Source of the DNA: Thiorhodococcus mannitoliphagus
Lineage (GTDB): Bacteria; Pseudomonadota; Gammaproteobacteria; Chromatiales; Chromatiaceae
NCBI RefSeq assembly: GCF_010915725.1
Contig: NZ_JAAIJR010000004.1
Location: 1-64,000 of the forward strand
Direction of reading: 5' to 3'
DNA length: 64,000 nucleotides
This document shows positions 34,992 through 43,816 of this stretch, one piece after another. Numbering within the stretch: the stretch's first letter is position 1; each line of letters begins with the position of its first letter. A model generated the notes under the pieces. That model had not been told where the DNA came from and searched no databases. It was given only the letters and a program-made list of their open reading frames with translations. The position numbers and the translations under genes are program-made.

Positions 34992-37373
34992 TCAGACATG
35001 ATCGTTCTCGACCGCCCCGGCCAGCAGTCGCGCGGCCTCGGCGTCCCGCGCCCAGTGCGCGATCGGCAGCCGACCGAGAAAGGCAAGCATCCCGGCCAGG
35101 TTCTCGCGCTGCGCCCAGTAGTCGGAAAGCTCGGTCTTGAGATAGGTGAGTCCGACCTTGGCGCTTTCCTGCTCGGCGGTCTGATGGATCGCATAGAGGC
35201 AGTGACGCAGCGGTGAGGAGCCGAAGCCCTCCGTGCCCCATTCGCGGCGCTTGAATTCGCTGGCGGTGCGCAGCCGGGTCTGGTTGGCCTTACCGCTCTC
35301 GAGCATGAAGCGATAATCGCGCACCCCGAGACCACGGGCGAACTCCTGGAAGACACCGCTGCGGTAGTCGCCGTGGGATTCGACCTCCAGACACTTGAGA
35401 TAGAGCTTTTCCTCGCCCGTGAGGCGCTTCCAGAGCTGGGCATCCAGCCCCGTGGGCACCAGGTAGTTGCTGGCGGTGCGGACGGCGTCCTCGATGATGC
35501 GCTCGATGGGCGACTCCTCGCCACGCTTGCGCTCGCGGGCCAGCTCGTAGGCCACGTCGATGTCCTCGATACCCCGGTATTGGGTCAGGACCCGCAGGGC
35601 GGCGGCGTAGGCGGCGAGCTGATAGTCGGCATCGGAGAAATTGGGGTCCTCGCGGTCGTCCAGCTCCAGCATGGACCTGAGCTGCAGCTCGACCTCGATC
35701 TCGACCTGGGGGACGATCTCGTCCAGGAAGGCGATGTCGTCGGAGGTCTGCTTGCGCAGCACCATGAGCACGGTGCCTTGGACGTAGTTGCCTTCCTTCA
35801 GGGCCGACTCGGTTTCTGTAGCGATGGTCCAGGCCGTGGTCACCCGCAGGCCGGCGGCCCAGAGGATCAGCGCGAGAACCGCCCAGACACCGGCGTCCTG
35901 ATCGGTGAACATGACGATCTGCATGCCGTTGTCCGGCATGTGGGCGGCGAGATTGCGGTAGGCGTCGACCATGCCTTCGCGGAACGGCTTGCCGGAGCCG
36001 CGGATGGCCAGAGCGCGCTTGCTGTCGGCATACCAGTCGGGAAAGAGTTTCGGCAGGTGTTTTTCGTACCAGGCTAGAAAAAACTCTGAGAGTGCGTGGT
36101 AATTGATAGCGTCGGCGTAGGGAGGATCGGTGATCCAGATATCATATCCAGGAAGATCCTCAAGAGCACCGTTTGGCGTAGCAACTGCCGAAGCACAAAT
36201 GGACGCTGAGTTTAAAGCGTATTTAAAACTTGTCGCTAATAGACTCATTGGCCGCGTATAGTAATTTAGCAGGGCATTAATGGCTTGGTTGGTGAAAGTT
36301 TGCCCGCCATTTTCTTTCGTTGAGTCAGCTATCCACTGGCAGAGCTTTGAGTTCCAATTGGCACACTTCCCTATTCCAAATAGCAAAGCAACCTGCAACT
36401 CTCTATTCTGCTGAGTCGAGATGTTAGCGGACAACAGCCCGTGCTCCAGCAATTGCCTCGGCGTGAAAAGATGATACCAATACGTCCATCCACGCGTCCG
36501 AATCGGCTCGTCGGTCTTGTCGCCCGACTCGATCCGTCGGCTCGGGAAATATCCCTTCGCCTGCCACTCATCGAAACGCTTCCGCAACAGCTCCAACAGC
36601 CGTGACTCACGCTCAAGATCTTCCGCATCGACCCCACGATAGAGGGTGCTCGGGATGCGGTCGGCTAGCGAATCGAGATCGGCGGTGCGCTGAACCACGA
36701 CGGCACGAAGATCCTCCAAGCGCGCGCGTGCTGCATTAATCCGGACCTTGGGCGCCTTGGCGGCTTGCAGCTCGGCCAATCCTGTCTCGGCCTGCTCCAA
36801 GGCGACGTCCTCGTCCAGCCAGTCGCGGGCGCGCAGATCGTCCAGGTCTAGACGGTCGCTCGCATCGAGAAATTCGCTCAGCCCGGCAATGGCTTGGGTC
36901 AAGGGCACCCAGTCCGGAATGGGGCGAGGGAAGGTCTCACCTTTACGTTCATGCTGCTCCGCCCACAGCAGATCCGCAAGCCCAGGCAGACGCCAACGGA
37001 TGCAGTACAGCCGTTCCTGAAAGACATCCCCCGGGCGCGGCACCAGGTCCGCGTTCTCCCAGAGGCGCAGCCCGTACTCGCAGCCGCCCTCGCCCCGCCG
37101 GTCACCCCGGATCATGCTCATGGGTGTCGATTGACCGCACTGGGGGCATTCAAGCCGCGACTTCCTGACCGTGCCGGTCTTGGCGACCTGCAGGTCGGCC
37201 GCTGTCACGCCCTGATGGATCTCGATGTCGAAGCCAGAAAGCGCGTCGTGTTGGGCACGCTGCGCTTTGCCCAACCTACGGTCCTGAACATAGCGGCGCC
37301 CCACCGAGATCAGCGCCTGCGGCACAGGGTCGGCTTGTTCCGGCGTGAGCAGCAGATGAAAGTGATTAGTCAT
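34992..37373 (-). CDS. 5'-truncated DUF1156-type DNA methyltransferase fused to a RAYT fragment
   Basis: A 793-residue open frame. Residues 1-30 (MTNHFHLLLTP to GRRYVQ) are an internal piece of a REP-associated tyrosine transposase, and residues about 31-42 are encoded by a REP. The rest resembles the defence-associated DUF1156 methyltransferase: a zinc-ribbon-like CPQCGQS part, the catalytic DPPY in DIWITDPPYADAINYHALSEFF, and a long helical C-terminus. The N-terminal DUF1156 segment and the first SAM-binding motif are missing, so activity is doubtful. Partner DUF499 and DUF3780 genes are absent. Probably a decayed gene with an accidentally open fusion. Confidence 0.75.
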   Translation of the reverse strand: MTNHFHLLLTPEQADPVPQALISVGRRYVQDRRLGKAQRAQHDALSGFDIEIHQGVTAADLQVAKTGTVRKSRLECPQCGQSTPMSMIRGDRRGEGGCEYGLRLWENADLVPRPGDVFQERLYCIRWRLPGLADLLWAEQHERKGETFPRPIPDWVPLTQAIAGLSEFLDASDRLDLDDLRARDWLDEDVALEQAETGLAELQAAKAPKVRINAARARLEDLRAVVVQRTADLDSLADRIPSTLYRGVDAEDLERESRLLELLRKRFDEWQAKGYFPSRRIESGDKTDEPIRTRGWTYWYHLFTPRQLLEHGLLSANISTQQNRELQVALLFGIGKCANWNSKLCQWIADSTKENGGQTFTNQAINALLNYYTRPMSLLATSFKYALNSASICASAVATPNGALEDLPGYDIWITDPPYADAINYHALSEFFLAWYEKHLPKLFPDWYADSKRALAIRGSGKPFREGMVDAYRNLAAHMPDNGMQIVMFTDQDAGVWAVLALILWAAGLRVTTAWTIATETESALKEGNYVQGTVLMVLRKQTSDDIAFLDEIVPQVEIEVELQLRSMLELDDREDPNFSDADYQLAAYAAALRVLTQYRGIEDIDVAYELARERKRGEESPIERIIEDAVRTASNYLVPTGLDAQLWKRLTGEEKLYLKCLEVESHGDYRSGVFQEFARGLGVRDYRFMLESGKANQTRLRTASEFKRREWGTEGFGSSPLRHCLYAIHQTAEQESAKVGLTYLKTELSDYWAQRENLAGMLAFLGRLPIAHWARDAEAARLLAGAVENDHV
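37249..37280 (-). repeat. REP-like palindrome, copy 2 (inside the fused frame)
   Basis: Minus strand CGTAGGTTGGGCAAAGCGCA then GCGTGCCCAACA. It is inverted relative to the copy at 34957 and lies exactly at the junction between the RAYT piece and the methyltransferase part. Confidence 0.8.
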
Positions 37374-37560
37374 CAGAACCTAAGAGGGTGTCCATCAATT
37401 GTTTCCCGATGCGAGCGATGCCGCCCGAAATCCCCCCTAGCCCCCCTTTGCGAAAGGGGGGAAGTTGTTGATGGACGCTTTCTCAGCGTGCAGTCGGCAG
37501 CGCTCGCGCTCGCGGGCTTCGCGCAGCCCGTCAAGATAGGCGAGAGTGAAGCCACACGCC
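37281..37560 (-). pseudogene. RAYT (REP-associated tyrosine transposase) relic split by MITE-A
   Basis: Upstream of MITE-A copy 9 the minus strand encodes AYLDGLREARERERCRLHA. Downstream it encodes VLMTNHFHLLLTP and on to GRRYVQ. Joined, these give the contiguous RAYT pattern CxLHAYVLMTNHxHLLLTP. The MITE is therefore inserted in the RAYT gene, and both outer ends are lost. The His-x-His of the transposase motif is visible; the catalytic tyrosine region is not. Confidence 0.7.
37380..37486 (-). repeat. MITE-A copy 9
   Basis: A reverse 107-bp copy bounded by CTAAG and CTCAG, inserted in the RAYT relic. The remaining 37487-37799 before cas3 holds the RAYT 5' part and otherwise no gene I can name. 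Confidence 0.9.
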
Positions 37561-37799
37561 ACGCAGGCGGCAACTGGCGCCACTGTGGACCATGCACCTC
37601 TCGGCAGCGGATAGCACGTGGGATGGGGCGTGCATCCGCCTATGGCTTGGCATCCGTCCACGAATCTGGGACGATCACGACAACTCCCAAGGAGCCTGTC
37701 TGAGCGTCGGCCCTCGAGCGATTGACTGCAAACTCGGCCGCTAGCACCGACCCGCTGACCGGCCAAGAAGCGACACAACAAGGACGTCCGCCTGCGCGA

Positions 37800-40505
37800 A
37801 TGACGATTCCAGCCTTTGCACAGATCACTGGGCACGCGCCCTACCCCTGGCAGGAGCGCCTCTACGCGAGCCTGCTTGCCGGGACACTCCCGACGGCCGC
37901 CGACGTCAGTACGGGCGGCGGCAAGACAACGGCCGTCCTGCTCCACCTTATCGCCCTAGCCAACGGGGCCCCTCTAGCCCGGCGCATCGCCTATGTCGTG
38001 GACCGCCGAGCTGTCGTGGACCAGACGGCCAGCGTCATCCGCCATTGGGTCGAGCGCCTGACCAGCTGTCCGGATCTCGTCCGTCGCTTCGATGATCTTG
38101 CCGCTTTTCCTGCCAAGGCGCCTGTGATTATTGGCGTCCTGCGGGGCGGACTCGCCGACGACAGCGAATGGCGCCTGGATCCAGCGCGTCCAGCGGTGCT
38201 CGTCGGCACGGTCGACATGATCGGATCACGGCTGTTGTTCTCTGGCTACGGTAACGGCCGCTCGCGCCGTGCGATGGATGCTGGACTGCTGGGCCAAGAC
38301 ACGGCGCTCTATCTGGATGAGGCGCATCTCTCCCCCGGATTCGTGGGCCTCATCCGCGCACTGGAGGGGCAGCGTATCGATGGTCCGCGTCCGGGCTTCC
38401 GCGGGATGACCCTCTCGGCGACGGACACGGCAAGCGGCAACGTCCTGCGCCTGGACGCCGCCGACTTGGCCCACCCGGAGCTTCGCCGACGCCTGGACGT
38501 TCCCAAGATGCTGCAACTGGAAAGCGCCCCCGATCGCGCGACACGCCTCCAGCGGATGGTCGAACTGGCAGCCGAGCTGTCTGGCTCTGTCGTGCTCTAC
38601 GTCCGCACCGTGCGCGATGCCATCGCCCTCTACAACGGGCTTCGCAAACGGCTCAAGGGGCAAGCAGAGCGGATCGGAATCCTGACGGGCACCTTACGCG
38701 GTGCCGAGCGCGAGACCTTCGCCGCGTCCTCCGTATGGCAGGCCTTTCAGCCGCAACGCCTTCGCGGCACTGAAAGCTATTGGTTGATTGCAACGGCCGC
38801 CGGAGAGGTTGGCGTCGATCTCGATGCCGATCACGCCGTCATGGATCTCGCCCCCATGGATGCCATGATCCAGCGTCTGGGCCGCGTGAGCCGAACCGGT
38901 CACAGGGCGGCACAGGTGCTCGTCGTCATTGATACCGGGGCACTCGATAAGATCAACAAACGGCTGGAGGACTTCGAGCGCAAGGCACAAAAACCCGTGG
39001 AGGCCGCCCAGGAAAAGGTCGAAGAGGCTCGCGCCAAGCTCGAAGCATTGGAAGCTGAGCCAAAGACCGCGACCAAGAAGCGAGCCGCTGCCGAGAAAGC
39101 CCTCGAGAAGCAGCAGGCCAAGCTCCAACAAGCGCTCGAACAGAAGGCAGAGGCCGAGCCACCGCCCAGCGAGATCGCGCTCACCCGCACGGTGCAGTTG
39201 CTGGAGACGCTGACCGACGTTTCTCCCAGTGCGCTGCGACACATTCCAGCCGACCAACTAGCCGCCGCGTCTGAGCAACGCGCAACGCCAGTACCGCTCC
39301 ACCCGGAGACGGTGCAGGCCCTTTCATTGACAGCGGCCCATGTGGAGGTCCCGCTCGAGCCGCTGCTTCATGGCGTGAGCCTCGAGCCCGAGGCGCCAGA
39401 CGTCTATCTCTGCTGGCGCTGGGACGTGCCGCAGCTCGTCGCTGCCGGCGCCGCGGCGGCCGTCGACGCCCTGGCACTGTTCCGGCCGGAGCCGCAAGAG
39501 CTGGCGCGCGTGCCGATTCAGACAGCAAACGAGCTGCTTGCCGCCGCCGTCAAGCGCTGTGCTGAGCTACCACTGCTGATCCGTGACGCTCGGGGACGCA
39601 TTCAGGCACACCAGCTCAAAGCCGAGGAACGGCTCCCCGCCCTCGCCTACGCAACGCTCTTTCTGCCCAGCCACGCCGGCGGCCTGCGCGACGGCCTGCC
39701 TGATCCCAAGTCGGCCGCTCCCGTCGAGGACGTCGCTGACACCACCGAGCGCATGCGTCTGGCTCCGGGTGATACACCGCCGGATTGGATCGACGCGGCA
39801 ACCACGCTCAGCATTCCAATCCCAGACGCTGAGAACGGTGCCGATCTCGACGAGGCGGATGCTCGGGAGCTGGTTTATGTCGTGCGCCATTACGATGCCG
39901 CCCTGGCCGGCGAGGATTCGGATATCACCCGCCTCGCCCTCAAGCCTCAGACGTTGGAGGATCACAGTCAGCGCGTCAGCGCAGCCGCCAGGCGCATCGG
40001 TGAAGCGCTTGCACTGCCTCCAGCGCTCCTCGAGAGCCTCGCCGCGGCTAGCGCAGGGCATGACAGCGGCAAGGGGCTACGTCTGTGGCAACGGGCAGCG
40101 AGCGTCAACGGTGGAACCCCGATGGCCAAGGCACGCCATGGCCGATTCCGACCTGCCCTTCTGGGAGGCTATCGCCATGAGTTCGGATCGCTGACCGACG
40201 CCGAGCGAGCTGGTGCAGATGAACTCACCTTGCATCTGATCGCGGCCCATCACGGCTGGAGCCGCCCAGGCTTCCCGGACAGGCGCCAGTGGGGCCCTGA
40301 GCTGCCACCAGAGCTTGCTACCACAGCCGCCCAAGCGGCCGCCGCACGCTACGGACAGCTCCAGGCCCAGCTTGGCCCCTGGCAGCTCGCTTGGCTCGAG
40401 GCCTTGCTGAAAGCGGCGGATGCCTTCGTCTCAGCCGGCCGTGATCAGCACAACGGCATCGTCATGGCGGATACCGAGGACAAGGCCCATGCAGTGGACC
40501 ATTGA
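37800..40505 (+). CDS. cas3: Cas3 helicase-nuclease, type I-G (I-U)
   Basis: A 901-residue Cas3 with the domain order of type I-G: helicase first, HD nuclease at the C-terminus. Walker A is STGGGKTT (about 38-45), DEAH is in YLDEAHLSP (about 174), motif III is MTLSATD, and motif VI is IQRLGRVSRTG. The HD domain has EDHSQRV, AGHDSGKG and AHHGW (about 720-830). Residues about 380-463 form a Lys/Glu/Ala-rich coiled coil between the helicase and later regions. The ATG at 37800 is chosen; a TTG at 37722 is open but lacks a ribosome binding site. It unwinds and cuts target DNA recruited by Cascade. Confidence 0.93.
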   Translation: MTIPAFAQITGHAPYPWQERLYASLLAGTLPTAADVSTGGGKTTAVLLHLIALANGAPLARRIAYVVDRRAVVDQTASVIRHWVERLTSCPDLVRRFDDLAAFPAKAPVIIGVLRGGLADDSEWRLDPARPAVLVGTVDMIGSRLLFSGYGNGRSRRAMDAGLLGQDTALYLDEAHLSPGFVGLIRALEGQRIDGPRPGFRGMTLSATDTASGNVLRLDAADLAHPELRRRLDVPKMLQLESAPDRATRLQRMVELAAELSGSVVLYVRTVRDAIALYNGLRKRLKGQAERIGILTGTLRGAERETFAASSVWQAFQPQRLRGTESYWLIATAAGEVGVDLDADHAVMDLAPMDAMIQRLGRVSRTGHRAAQVLVVIDTGALDKINKRLEDFERKAQKPVEAAQEKVEEARAKLEALEAEPKTATKKRAAAEKALEKQQAKLQQALEQKAEAEPPPSEIALTRTVQLLETLTDVSPSALRHIPADQLAAASEQRATPVPLHPETVQALSLTAAHVEVPLEPLLHGVSLEPEAPDVYLCWRWDVPQLVAAGAAAAVDALALFRPEPQELARVPIQTANELLAAAVKRCAELPLLIRDARGRIQAHQLKAEERLPALAYATLFLPSHAGGLRDGLPDPKSAAPVEDVADTTERMRLAPGDTPPDWIDAATTLSIPIPDAENGADLDEADARELVYVVRHYDAALAGEDSDITRLALKPQTLEDHSQRVSAAARRIGEALALPPALLESLAAASAGHDSGKGLRLWQRAASVNGGTPMAKARHGRFRPALLGGYRHEFGSLTDAERAGADELTLHLIAAHHGWSRPGFPDRRQWGPELPPELATTAAQAAAARYGQLQAQLGPWQLAWLEALLKAADAFVSAGRDQHNGIVMADTEDKAHAVDH

Positions 40506-41148
40506 TCCCACCAACCTCGGCGAGGTGCTTGCCTGCGCCGGCATTGCACGGCTCGCCTGGATGAGGGACTCGACCGCTGAGACAGGCTTCGAGGACACCA
40601 CCTTCGTGGCGCCGGACAGCGCTCTGGATACGCTGACACCCTCGCTCTCAGAAACCGCGACAGGACTCAAGCTCTGCGGGCTGGACATCGACTGGTGGCA
40701 ACCCTGGGGGCTCAATGCAGGGCTCAAGAACTGGGCCGGTCAGCAGACCGCGTTGACCGTGCACCGACACTCGGTCCAACAGGCCTCTTCCCGAGCACCC
40801 GCTGATTGGCCAGCCTTCAGTGCTCCCGCACGCGGACAGCTCTACGTCGATGCACTCGGCATGTGGGACGCCCAGGGTATTGGCTGGTCGCTAAACGAGC
40901 AGCCCCAGCACCAGATCGCCGGCCGGCCGTGGCTTGAGATCCTGGCTTCCCTTGGACTGCAGGCCTTCTCGGTGGCAGGCAACCGTCACGACGGCTTCGT
41001 CTACCACCTCTGGCGACCCGCACCGCTCCCGCTGGCAGTCGCCGCTTTCGGCGGCCACGGCCCCAGCATCTACAGCCTGCGCGGATACCGTGCCCCAACT
41101 GACAAATCCGGCAAGGTGACCTATCTCCTGTCGGCTCACCCACTCTGA
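40489..41148 (+). CDS. csb3: Csb3 (Cas8-type subunit of type I-G Cascade)
   Basis: A 219-residue protein overlapping cas3 by 17 bases, starting MQWTIDPTNLGEVLACAGIARLA. FHxxxxLRGY-like features occur near the end (GHGPSIYSLRGYRAP). Its place between cas3 and csb1 is that of Csb3 in the Geobacter-type I-G operon, and the N-terminal LGEVLACAG block is typical. The Cas8-like role (large subunit, PAM contact) is from the family. It is short for a Cas8 protein, which is normal for Csb3. Confidence 0.85.
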   Translation: MQWTIDPTNLGEVLACAGIARLAWMRDSTAETGFEDTTFVAPDSALDTLTPSLSETATGLKLCGLDIDWWQPWGLNAGLKNWAGQQTALTVHRHSVQQASSRAPADWPAFSAPARGQLYVDALGMWDAQGIGWSLNEQPQHQIAGRPWLEILASLGLQAFSVAGNRHDGFVYHLWRPAPLPLAVAAFGGHGPSIYSLRGYRAPTDKSGKVTYLLSAHPL

Positions 41149-41169
41149 CCGCTCGACAAGGATTTCACG

Positions 41170-42192
41170 ATGCAACTCAGCACCATCATCACGACACCTG
41201 AGATCGTCGCAATCACGATGCGGCGGACCTTGGCGCCGCTTGACGGCGCGGACGTTCCCATCTTTCCACCAACCTATCCGCCCCCGGAGCGCGGCCAACA
41301 CCGCTTCGAGACGCCCTACACCGTCAACCAGCTGCGCGATGGCACCTTGATTGCCGACTTGGACTCCGTTCAATCGCAGGCCAATCGGATGGAGGCAGCC
41401 TTCAGCGGCCCCCTCGCTGACCGGGTGCCGCAGCATACCGTCGTGGCCGGCGATCACAGCGTTCCCCTCAGTGAGCTACCGCACCGGATCGCGGACGCGG
41501 CCGCGCGAGCAACCGATCTGCGCGATCAAATCCGCGCCGCCATGCTGGCCTATGCGGCAGGCGATCCGGCGCCCGTCGCCCAGCTCTGCCCGACCGCACT
41601 CGTCTATGGCGCCTGGGATAGCCGCGATACGCGCATCAACATCCCCCGAGCCATTCGCTCCGAGATCCGCGCACACGACATCTCGATCGCGACGCGCTCG
41701 GCGCAGTTCACCGGGACCTTCGATGCCGAAGAGCTGGAGTTGAACGCCACTGAATGGAAGAAGGGCGCCAACATCGGCTTTGCTCCGACACCCTCGGTCA
41801 ACGCACATGGTGGCATCTACGTGCATGGCGAGATCATCCATACAGCCTCGATCTCGCTGTCCCCGCTGCGGCGAGCAAAGGACTCCGTCTTAAGCGCCTA
41901 TCTGCTGGGGCTGGCGCTCGCGGGACTGCTGCACGCGATGCGCGAGACACGGCTGCGTGTTGGATGCGAGCTGATTCCGGAAGGACCCACGCAGTGGCAG
42001 CTGGTCAACGCGGATGGACAAAAGAAGCCTCTCGAGGTGACCACCAAGGACATTGAAGCCCAGCTAGGAGCCGCAGCCACAGCTTGGGCGACGGCGGCCG
42101 GCGTCACACTCGGTGGCCCAGCAGTCCACCATCAATACGACCCCAAAGCGGGCAAGGCCGCGATCAAGGCCGCCGAAAAGAGTCAGGACTGA
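41170..42192 (+). CDS. csb1: Csb1 (Cas7, Cascade backbone, type I-G)
   Basis: A 340-residue Csb1/GSU0053-type Cas7. Visible blocks are FPPTYPPP, TVNQLRDGTLIADLDSVQSQANRME, CPTALVYGAWDSRDTRINIPRAIRSEI and SLSPLRRAKDSVLSAYLLGLALAGLL. Multiple copies would coat the crRNA spacer in Cascade. It is 21 bases downstream of csb3. Confidence 0.92.
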   Translation: MQLSTIITTPEIVAITMRRTLAPLDGADVPIFPPTYPPPERGQHRFETPYTVNQLRDGTLIADLDSVQSQANRMEAAFSGPLADRVPQHTVVAGDHSVPLSELPHRIADAAARATDLRDQIRAAMLAYAAGDPAPVAQLCPTALVYGAWDSRDTRINIPRAIRSEIRAHDISIATRSAQFTGTFDAEELELNATEWKKGANIGFAPTPSVNAHGGIYVHGEIIHTASISLSPLRRAKDSVLSAYLLGLALAGLLHAMRETRLRVGCELIPEGPTQWQLVNADGQKKPLEVTTKDIEAQLGAAATAWATAAGVTLGGPAVHHQYDPKAGKAAIKAAEKSQD

Positions 42193-42196
42193 CTCC

Positions 42197-43591
42197 ATGC
42201 GCATTCGCGTTACCTGGCTGGACCGCGCCTATCACGGGCAGGAGTGGCCGCCCTCACCCTTGCGTCTCTACTCGGCGCTCGTGGCCGGCGCTGGGTCCAC
42301 CTGTATGACGGATCCGCAGTTCAAAGCAGCCCTCGAGCACCTGGCAAGGCTGGATCCGCCGACCATCTATGCGCCGACGACCATAGAGCTTGGACCGACC
42401 GCAGCCTCGGTTCCGAACAATGATGGCGACGTCATTCTCGGCTTCCAGGCCCGAGGGGACGACGCCGGAGCACGTCGCAAGACGAGCAAGCTGCGGACGA
42501 TCCGGGTGCGTCATCGCCACCAAATCGAGGGCGAAGGCGCTGTCACCTATGTCTGGACACCAAACTCGACAACGCCCGATCACAGGCAGGGACTGAACCG
42601 GCTCGCCGCCGGCCTGACGGCGTTGGGGCAAGGCATCGACACCGCCTGGGCATCCGTCGAAGTGGATAGTGATCGGCCCGACGGCCTGCGCTGGGAGCCC
42701 AACGCGCAGGGAGCGCACCAGTTAACCGTCCCCTATGACGGGGTTCTGGATGTCCTCGAGGAACGCTATCAGGCGTCACGCCGCCGCATTGCGGTAGACG
42801 GCACCGTTCGCATGGTTCCTGAGCCCCAACATCGGCAGATCCCCTATCGCTGCGAGCTTGATCCGCCGCGGCGCCGCTGGACGCTCATGTCGCTGCGTAC
42901 CCTGGAGGACGGGCAATGGTCTGCCCCGGGGAATGCGGCCACGGCAGTCGCTGCCATGACCCGGCATGCCGTTCATCAGGCCGCGCAGCGCGCAGGTCTG
43001 GGGCGCGAGATCATCGCCGCCTTGATGGGCCACGGGGACGACAGGCAGCGGATTCTGACCTCGCCGATACCCAACGTCGGACATGTCTATGCGGACGGCC
43101 GCATTCGGCGTGTCCTGTTAACGGCGCCGCTAACGCTGGACCTCGAGATCTGGCGGGCGGTGACCTACCGCCTCATCGGCGCAGAGCTATCACCGCCTGA
43201 AGCGCCCCCAGCGGCCATGCTGGCCCCCACCGACCAAGGCGATCGGCTGCAGCATCGCTATCTCGGAACGGCCAGCACCTGGACGAGCGCGACACCTGTC
43301 ATTTTGCCGGGCTTCGATACCAACCGCCGAGGCAAGCCGCGTCCTCAGAAGGCCGTTCGCCGCTTGCTCGCCTATTCCGGTATCGATCCAGCACTGGTTG
43401 AGACAGTCACTTTCGAGCCAGCGCCAATCCTGCGCGGGGCAATGCGGGGCGCAGACGCTCAACCGCCGCGACACTTGGCGCACTGGCCGCGTGTTCATCT
43501 CTCGATTCAGTGGCGCGTGCCCGTTACCGGCCCCCTGGCGCTGGGAGCTGGCGTCGGCTATGGATACGGAGTACTCATGGCTGCCGCCTGA
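42197..43591 (+). CDS. csb2: Csb2 (Cas5-Cas6 fusion, type I-G)
   Basis: A 464-residue Csb2/GSU0054-type protein starting MRIRVTWLDRAYHGQEWPPSPLRLYSALVAG (an N-terminal Cas5-like RAMP). The C-terminal GPLALGAGVGYGYGVL is the glycine-rich loop of the Cas6-like part, which processes crRNA. The ATG at 42197 lies four bases after the csb1 stop. It is the last cas gene; no cas4/cas1 fusion or cas2 follows. Confidence 0.92.
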   Translation: MRIRVTWLDRAYHGQEWPPSPLRLYSALVAGAGSTCMTDPQFKAALEHLARLDPPTIYAPTTIELGPTAASVPNNDGDVILGFQARGDDAGARRKTSKLRTIRVRHRHQIEGEGAVTYVWTPNSTTPDHRQGLNRLAAGLTALGQGIDTAWASVEVDSDRPDGLRWEPNAQGAHQLTVPYDGVLDVLEERYQASRRRIAVDGTVRMVPEPQHRQIPYRCELDPPRRRWTLMSLRTLEDGQWSAPGNAATAVAAMTRHAVHQAAQRAGLGREIIAALMGHGDDRQRILTSPIPNVGHVYADGRIRRVLLTAPLTLDLEIWRAVTYRLIGAELSPPEAPPAAMLAPTDQGDRLQHRYLGTASTWTSATPVILPGFDTNRRGKPRPQKAVRRLLAYSGIDPALVETVTFEPAPILRGAMRGADAQPPRHLAHWPRVHLSIQWRVPVTGPLALGAGVGYGYGVLMAAA

Positions 43592-43816
43592 GAAAGGCAC
43601 GCCTTGGCTGGCTCTCAGTAAGCAGATCGACCGTCCCGCGCGAACCCCAAGCGACCGCGAAATACCCGGCAGGTTCGCGCTTAAGAGCCATCTTTATGAA
43701 TCATCAGGTTACAGGCGCACGTCGATACGCGCTGGACCACGATGGAGGCCAATGGCAATAGGTTCGCGCAAAGCGGGCAACTTTTTGTTGATAATCAAGC
43801 GGCCAAAGCTGAGGGG
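43592..43816 (+). promoter_or_regulatory. CRISPR leader
   Basis: 225 bp between csb2 and the first repeat. The last ~45 bases contain an AT-rich stretch (ACTTTTTGTTGATAATC). Orientation is supported by the degenerate repeat at the far end of the array. Adaptation genes, often found here, are absent. Confidence 0.65.
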
